The notes under the pieces: generated by a model
Seen by the model: only the letters and a program-made list of their open reading frames with translations
What the model was told of the DNA's origin: nothing
Database searches by the model: none
Source of the DNA: Megalonaias nervosa
Taxonomy: Eukaryota > Mollusca > Bivalvia > Unionida > Unionidae
Length of the DNA: 64,000 nucleotides
Assembly (NCBI GenBank): GCA_016617855.1
Contig: JAECUM010004364.1
Span: forward strand, 45,058 to 109,057
Direction: 5' to 3'
Position numbers and translations under genes: made by a program
Shown: positions 58,841-64,000 of the stretch, piece after piece
Layout: each line of letters opens with the position of its first letter
Numbering within the stretch: the first letter of the stretch is position 1

Positions 58841-59655
58841 GGGATCAACCCAGAATACACTCTTATGCAGGGATCAGCCTAGCATAGATTTAGTTAAGAT
58901 GGGATCAGCCCAGAATACATTAGCATGCTGAGATCAGTGTAGCACATAGTCTACTTAAGCTGGGATCAGCCCAGAATACACTTGAATGCTGGGATCTGCC
59001 TAGCACAGATTTTACTTGAGCTGGGATCAGCCTAGCACCAATTCTACTTGAGCTGGTATCAGCCCAGAATACACTGTAATGCTGGGATCAGCCTAGCACC
59101 GATTGGGAATCAGTCTTTTACACTGAACTGGGATCAGCCTAGCATAGATTTACTTCAAGATGGGATCAGCCCAGAATATGCTCAAATGCTGGGATCAGCC
59201 CAGAATAAACTTGAATGCTGGGATCTGCCTAGCACAGATTTTACTTGAGCTGGGATCAGCCTAGCATCAATTCTACTTGAGCTGGGATCAGCCCAGAATA
59301 CACTGTAATGCTGGGATCAGCCTAGCACCGATTGGGAATCAGTCTTTTACACTGAGCTGGGATCAGCCTAGCATAGATTTACTTCACGATGGGATCAGCC
59401 CAGAATATACTCAAATGCTGGGATCAGCCTAGCACAGATTTTACTTGAGCTGGGATCAGCCTAGCACCAATTCTACTTGAGCTGGGATCAGCCCAGAATA
59501 TACTGTAATGCTGGGATCAGCCTAGCACCGACTGAAAATTGGTCTTTTACACTGAGTTGGGATCAGCCTAGCACCAATTCTACTTGAGCTGGGATCAGCC
59601 CAGAATACATTGTAATGCTGGGATCAGCCTAGCACTGATTGGGAATCAGTCTTTT
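58841..59655. repeat. ~32-bp satellite with higher-order repeats
   Basis: The monomer is 'gctgggatcagcctagcacc' plus 'aattctacttga', alternating with 'gctgggatcagcccagaata' plus 'cactgtaat' variants. A higher-order block that includes 'gggaatcagtcttttacact' recurs with starts at about 59081, 59310 and 59510 (periods of 229 and 200 bp). About 27 monomers in total. The core 'gctgggatcagcc(c/t)ag' is partly palindromic. Confidence 0.96.
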
Positions 59656-59983
59656 ACATTCAGATTCTAGCCCATGAGTAGCCCCCACAGAGAGAGCCAA
59701 TACTTTTAAAATATTTAAATTAAGTATTGATGTTATTTTAGTTCTGAGTTTGATGTTGTAGAATACTGGTAATAACGAATAGTGGAATGTTTGAGAGAAA
59801 GGGAGAGAGAGATGAATGCATATACTCATGTATCCTATATTTCTTACAATGCATGTATTAAATCATTTCTCATACAATTCAGTATTGTTTTGTTTGCATA
59901 AATGGTGGCTGTATAAAAAAAGATAGACATACACCTTATATAACCGTAAGATCAGCATGTTACACAAATTATAAATTATGAAC
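59656..59983. other. DPP3 intron between satellite and exon
   Basis: AT-rich, with a 'gagaaagggagagagaga' purine run near 59793. Nothing else recognised. Confidence 0.4.
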
Positions 59984-60129
59984 CTTTGCTTTTGTCAAGT
60001 TTTCCATAACTAGCTTCATAAGCTTGCAGTGGTCTCCCCTAGTTACATGGACAGTGACTGGTTCACCAGCTGCAGCAGCCTTAAAGTGATGATGTCCTAG
60101 GATTTTCCCACAACCTGGCACAGTTCCAT
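59984..60129 (-). CDS. DPP3: DPP3 coding exon (VTRGDH segment)
   Basis: The most 5' DPP3 exon in the window, 146 nt. It enters in phase 2 (first two bases finish a codon) and ends in phase 0 before a gttcat donor; the acceptor is tttttgtcag. It encodes a segment with VTVHVTRGDHCKLMKLVMEN followed by LTKAK, which corresponds to the family's 'QVTRGDY...VVEQLEKAK' stretch in the N-terminal lobe, ahead of the catalytic domain. The first ~20 residues (GKILGHHHFKAAAAGEP) are in a part that varies between relatives. The next exon toward the N terminus is not found up to 64000, so it must lie outside. Confidence 0.88.
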
Positions 60130-60920
60130 CTGACAAAAATAAGACTCAAATATAACATCAACACTGATTAGATTTCTTTGTACAGTTTCTTCTGCTTATT
60201 ACAATTTTGTTTAAAAACATCTTGCTAAATGTTTTTCAGCTTCTACAATTCCAAAAACATCCGAGGCAGAATACAGAAAGATGTAAAGAAAGGAAAACTA
60301 CAGTGAGAAATGTTTTGAAATATAGCTTTATCTTAAAGATAAGGTTATTTTTGTGGTATACTCAAAGATACCAGTTCCTACAGGAGAGATACAGTGCGTA
60401 AACCTTATAAAAAAATTGGAATCTAAAACAGAAATAATTCTAATCTGCAATAATTTATATTTCTTCACTTTAAGCAAGAGACCTTTCTGATTCAAAACAA
60501 TCTTTTGTTCAAATGTACTTCCTACAGTCTTCATTTCTGCCTGTTAAAAAAAGACTGAAGAGACATGTACATTATTCATCCAATGTTAATGCCTTGAATA
60601 TTCATTTTTTAAATTTTGTTCATCATTTTGTGTGTACATATAATCCCTTATGGCCACTTTCTTTTGACAGCTTTCTCAAATTGTTTCAAATTAATCCATC
60701 TACTAAACTCAAGTAATTTCTGATGAGTCAATATCCAAAAATTTCTTTTTGAATGCAAATAAGTACACTTTTTAATAAAAGAATTAAAACTTGAGAGTAC
60801 AAACATTTCAATGATCTAGATACCCATGCTCAATTTAGTTTATTTATATAAAAAAATTTCTGACTGGAAAAAACAATTTTTTCCAGTATAATGTTTCTCG
60901 ATAATACTTACCCAATCTTA
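60130..60920. other. DPP3 intron, no recognisable feature
   Basis: AT-rich sequence upstream of the first visible exon. No N-terminal DPP3 exon found. Confidence 0.4.
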
Positions 60921-60929
60921 TTACCTTAG

Positions 60930-62860
60930 AAGAACTACTATTACCCTGCAAATCCAGCCATCCAGGTTAAAACTTGTTAGCTAAATAGCTAGATCTCATA
61001 CACCCACCTAGGTGGCAATTAGAGTGTTCTCCACTTTATTCCAGGATTTGCGCCAAATCCCATAAATTCATCAGTTACTGCTGGACTAGAAGGCATGCTC
61101 TCTATATGGATATAATTGCAAGGAGGCTGGGAAGGTGCATGAGTATTATAAGTATTATTTTAGAAATGTATTTTACTAGAAAATATTGGTTTCTTCTTCA
61201 TATATGTTATGCAACCATAGTACTTCAGGAGAATAGGTACGAGGTGGAGGGAGATACATCCCCTTACCAGAGAGAGAGCATCTCCAGTACCCTAAGGTAT
61301 GTGAGACAGCTTTTGGATAACCCGACCAGAAAACAGAGTGGCTTTGAAAAGGAAAAATTTTCCCTCCCACAATCCCATGTAACTTGTGAAGCTGCATCTT
61401 ATTGAGCTTTTGAACAACCAGGAAAGGTAACCTCCAGTTTGAACTAAGCCTTTTAGGATTAAACATCTCTGATAAAAACTTGAGATGTGTACTCAGATCT
61501 CCATTCCACAGCATGGATAACTAAGTTAGAGAACAGTTTCACTCATATGCAATGTTTGTGGTGACTGTCCTAACTTTGAGAGCTGAAATGCAAAGCAAAT
61601 TCATTGGCATGGGTTTAGTTTGATATGTGGAACTGATAGCCCACTTTATTCAGGATAAAATTGTCTTTGTTGATAAATCATCCTCCCCCTCTTTGAAGGC
61701 AAATGAGTTGTGATCTCACTTGATGCAATGGTTTGGTCTTTCTGATATATCCTTCCTGAAATACCACTTCATAGCTTGCACTGGGTCATGTCGATGACCT
61801 TGAGATAAAGTGTCCCAAGCAGACAGGAATTATTACTATTAACTGATTACTCACGATTGGTACTGTGTTCATGGCAATGAAAGCAGTGGGCTTCATTAGT
61901 GATACTGATCCATCTTGTTGGAACTGCATGTAGATGGGTTCACCAACATGAGAATACATTCCATTGCCTTCGTACACAAGTAGGGTGGATGACAATCTCA
62001 CTTGAGGCATTCTCCACCACTTATTGTGACAGCTGTTTGTTCTTAAAGGCATATTTTAATAAGATCCAGACATGCAACTTCAGTAACTCTGGGATGGAAT
62101 GAAACACCTGCCATCATGCCACCTGCTTAATGCTGATGACAGAATATCTTGATTCTTGGCAATTTTGTTGCAAGATTGATGAAGATGATCCCCATTTGAG
62201 TGGAGCAATCAGAATGAGATGCTCCAATTCGTTTGATTCCTTTGTCACCTTTAGAAGAAGAGGTGTTGGAGAAATGTACACCTTTGGCCATTCCCATCTA
62301 CAGAAAGAGTTTGATTATCCATGCCTTTTGAATCCAGGACTGGTGAGACAAAGGCTGGGATTTTGGCATTCCACCTTGTTGCAAACAGGTCCTTCATAGG
62401 TCGACCCCATCAAGTGTCAACAGAAAGAAAACTGAGGATGAAGAGACAATTTCATTTCTATTAGTTCCTTCTTGCAAGACAATGAGTCTGCCAATACATT
62501 ATCCAGCCCAGGATAGGTTGAATTTAAATGAGGATTTGTCACTGAAGACACCACTTTAGAAATGCCCAAACCAAAATACAAAGGTCTGAGGGACTGCTAC
62601 TTTGCTGTTGAGACAAGTCACTACAGTGCAATTGTCAGACAGAATGAGAACTCCAGTATCCAAATAAAAGCTTTCAAAAGTTTTCATCTCAAGAATGTTG
62701 ATTGGTGAATAAGGACCGTGAAGAAGCCACACTCCTAAGGCATCCTGAAATGGTAGGAGACTTGTTCCCCAAGTCCTCTGTGTTCGCATCTGTACCAATT
62801 GTGTGTGTGTGTGTGATTTGGATTTGTAACGTAGCTTTAACAATTTTTCAGTCATATCAC
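60930..62860 (-). pseudogene. DIRS-like retroelement, RNase H to recombinase region, decayed
   Basis: The minus strand from 62855 reads, across frames: GVLILSDNCTVVTCLNS (RNase H), GLDNVLADSLS, MKLSLHPQ, DLFATRWNAKIPAFVSP (family pattern: IDLFAT-R-x-N-x-K-L-P-x-F-V-S), LILIAPLKW, and further down DPVQAMKWYFRKDI in a recombinase-like region. This linear order (RNase H, SDN-x-T-x-V, ADSLSR, DLFA-x-x-x-N) is that of DIRS-type retrotransposons, which integrate by a tyrosine recombinase instead of a DDE integrase. Stops and frameshifts are frequent. The catalytic recombinase Tyr could not be identified. No split direct or inverted terminal repeats were found. Confidence 0.72.
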
Positions 62861-63600
62861 TATGATGTCTGCAGTGTGGCAGTTTATAGTGATGTCTAGC
62901 ACTGGGGCATCATGCAAAACAAAAGTCTCTTTCCTACAAAGTTCAAAAACCAATAAAAACCTTAAATATTGCATAACAACATGAAAATCGGATCAGGTTA
63001 CATGCATATTGGTCTCTGTGCAATTATGCTAATAAGCATGAAGGGGCAGACTGACAAATTAACTGTATGAACCAAGATGCCCCTGCTGTAAGCAGTGATC
63101 GCTATTTCCTAATCCAGAACATAGAGAAACTCCAACAGCATGCCATTGGAAAATCTAAATCTTTTAATAGATAACATGGTGTACCTGCTAATTTCAAACA
63201 GCACAATTTCAGAAATCCACTTGCCCCAACCCTACCCCTCTTGGCAATATATCTGTCTGCTTTGACTTCATTAAGTAAAGTTTGGTTATATATATCATAA
63301 AAGAAATATTTTTAAAAAAAAATCATTATCTGTAATTATCCAGCCACTTTGGGGATAAGTAGATTAGTTGTCCATGTGGTTACCATGTTCAAGTGGGATT
63401 TAACTGTTACCTTCCTTCCCTCGAGTTCATGGGATTGGAACAAATGTCAAATGGACAAAAATTTAATTATAGTGAAATTTTTTAATACTTTTACCACATG
63501 AATGCAGTCAGAGAAGAAACAAATTATATATGTGCAACAAAAATTCTGGGTTGTGACTTCTTGGTCAATGTTGCTTAGATTCGGAGGGAGAACAGAGGTT
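62861..63600. other. DPP3 intron or upstream sequence, no recognisable feature
   Basis: AT-rich; a (GT)n run at about 62801-62815 precedes it. 'gttgtccatgtggttaccat' near 63368 faintly resembles a tRNA-SINE A-box. Nothing else recognised. Confidence 0.35.
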
Positions 63601-63610
63601 TGTGGCTTTG

Positions 63611-63838
63611 TTGGTTGCCATTTTTCAGCATATGATGGGCTATACATGGCAGCCAGTATATCTGAATGAGGAAGAACTAATTAAAACCCTAAGAAGGACC
63701 ACCTACTCATGGTTAGCCACTGGCAAGCTTTCTCACATACTCATGGGTCAAGCTGAGACTCAAAACAACGTGGACTGAGGTGTTATGTCATTGATCTGTA
63801 AGGCAAGTGCCCTTGATCACTTATCCACATGGGGCTCC
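63611..63838 (-). mobile_element. tRNA-derived SINE, diverged copy
   Basis: Minus-oriented copy of the main SINE family: 'ttgccatttttcagcatatg', 'tacatggcagccagtatatc', 'gccactggcaagctttctca', 'ttgatctgtaaggcaagtgc' and the head end 'cacatggggctcc'. More diverged than the copies at 4371 and 45191. No certain target-site duplication. Confidence 0.8.
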
Positions 63839-63876
63839 ATATGTTATTGTGCAGACAAGACAAAAAAGTCCTTAAA

Positions 63877-64000
63877 TACAGTGTGACCCCGCTATAACAT
63901 GGTAGTTGGGAGCCATAGATCCCGACCGTGTTATAGACTGAACCGTGTTATAAGCAACCAGGTCAGCTAGCAGAAGAAAATGATGCATGTACCCGAAAAA
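63877..64000. mobile_element. Tigger/pogo-type terminal repeat, cut by the window edge
   Basis: 'cagtgtgaccccgctataac' follows a TA and is repeated in variant form inside ('gaaccgtgttataagcaacc', 'gaccgtgttatagactgaac'). CAGT starts, TA target sites and repeated 'gttata' motifs in the termini are typical of Tigger elements. The rest of the element lies to the right of the window. Confidence 0.6.

Larger units (their letters stand above)
557..60129 (-). other. DPP3: DPP3 gene body, partial (10 coding exons seen)
   Basis: Dipeptidyl peptidase 3 is a cytosolic zinc exopeptidase that removes dipeptides from the N terminus of short peptides such as enkephalins and angiotensins. Ten minus-strand exons give a continuous protein that aligns to the family without gaps around the active site. 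Exon lengths from 5' to 3' are 146, 131, 59, 195, 107, 93, 63, 125, 301 and 163 nt. Introns run from 1.8 kb to 12.8 kb and are full of transposon relics. The N-terminal third lies to the right of the window. The final coding exon (about 50 residues in relatives) lies to the left; nothing in 1-556 resembles it. No promoter or polyadenylation site of this gene is visible. Exon edges were set by eye from GT/AG sites and codon phase. Confidence 0.93.

Noticed and set aside
58556..59248. Plus-strand open frames with repeated peptides
   Set aside because: They translate the 108-bp duplication and the 32-bp satellite; periodicity is explained by DNA-level repeats.
61786..62052. Open frame with 'PQVRLSS' briefly considered as the DPP3 exon containing 'YEVRLAS'
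   Set aside because: Only a few residues match, and the surrounding sequence has DIRS-type motifs in the same strand and order, so it is part of the retroelement.

Overview
The window is eukaryotic, AT-rich and intron-dominated, with no bacterial or viral gene organisation. It carries most of one recognisable host gene: dipeptidyl peptidase 3 (DPP3, zinc metallopeptidase family M49), on the minus strand. Ten coding exons were placed by matching the conceptual protein to the known DPP3 family. From 5' to 3' of the gene they are 59984-60129, 53032-53162, 43378-43436, 40438-40632, 35857-35963, 22956-23048, 17239-17301, 10393-10517, 8305-8605 and 557-719. Every junction has a GT donor and AG acceptor and the phases join without a break (1383 nt, about 461 codons, roughly residues 220-681 of a ~735-residue protein). 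The N-terminal exons lie beyond the right edge and the last coding exon beyond the left edge. HELLGH, EECRAE, the IPAGIN segment and an ETGE motif are all present.

Everything else is intron filled with repeats. Recognised relics are: a pogo-type transposase fragment (1800-2210, +); a decayed Tigger/TIGD1-like transposase (2702-4708, -) split by a SINE; a non-LTR RNase H domain (9706-10167, -); a BED-like zinc-finger transposase fragment (14820-15365, -); hAT fragments (30361-30580, +; 52081-52440, -); an internally deleted piggyBac with both TTAA ends (37129-40158); non-LTR endonuclease/RT pieces (41090-43075 and 44585-45640, +); three DIRS-like tyrosine-recombinase retroelement blocks (19050-20705, 46140-48910 and 60930-62860, all -); Harbinger-like MITE ends with TTA duplications; and several tRNA-derived SINEs, two with clean target-site duplications.

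Tandem repeats are abundant: 50 bp (12180-12376), 26 bp and ~41 bp (22133-22715), 31 bp (43437-44225), ~33 bp (37031-37128 plus 40159-40415), 43 bp (55511-55944), 108 bp (58611-58826) and a ~32 bp satellite with higher-order structure (58841-59655). The 31-bp array is the most unusual. It starts exactly at the acceptor of the DPP3 exon 43378-43436, and most units carry a copy of a T-rich CAG 3' splice site.

The long repeat-rich introns, the tRNA-SINE/DIRS/piggyBac mix and an 'aggggcaataactcctg' repeat motif suggest a marine invertebrate, probably a mollusc; species cannot be fixed from the sequence. I found no evidence of a novel multi-gene system. The interesting points are the splice-site minisatellite, the dated nested insertions, a possible plus-strand promoter with a first exon near 50.3-50.6 kb, and retention of an ETGE (KEAP1-type) motif in DPP3.
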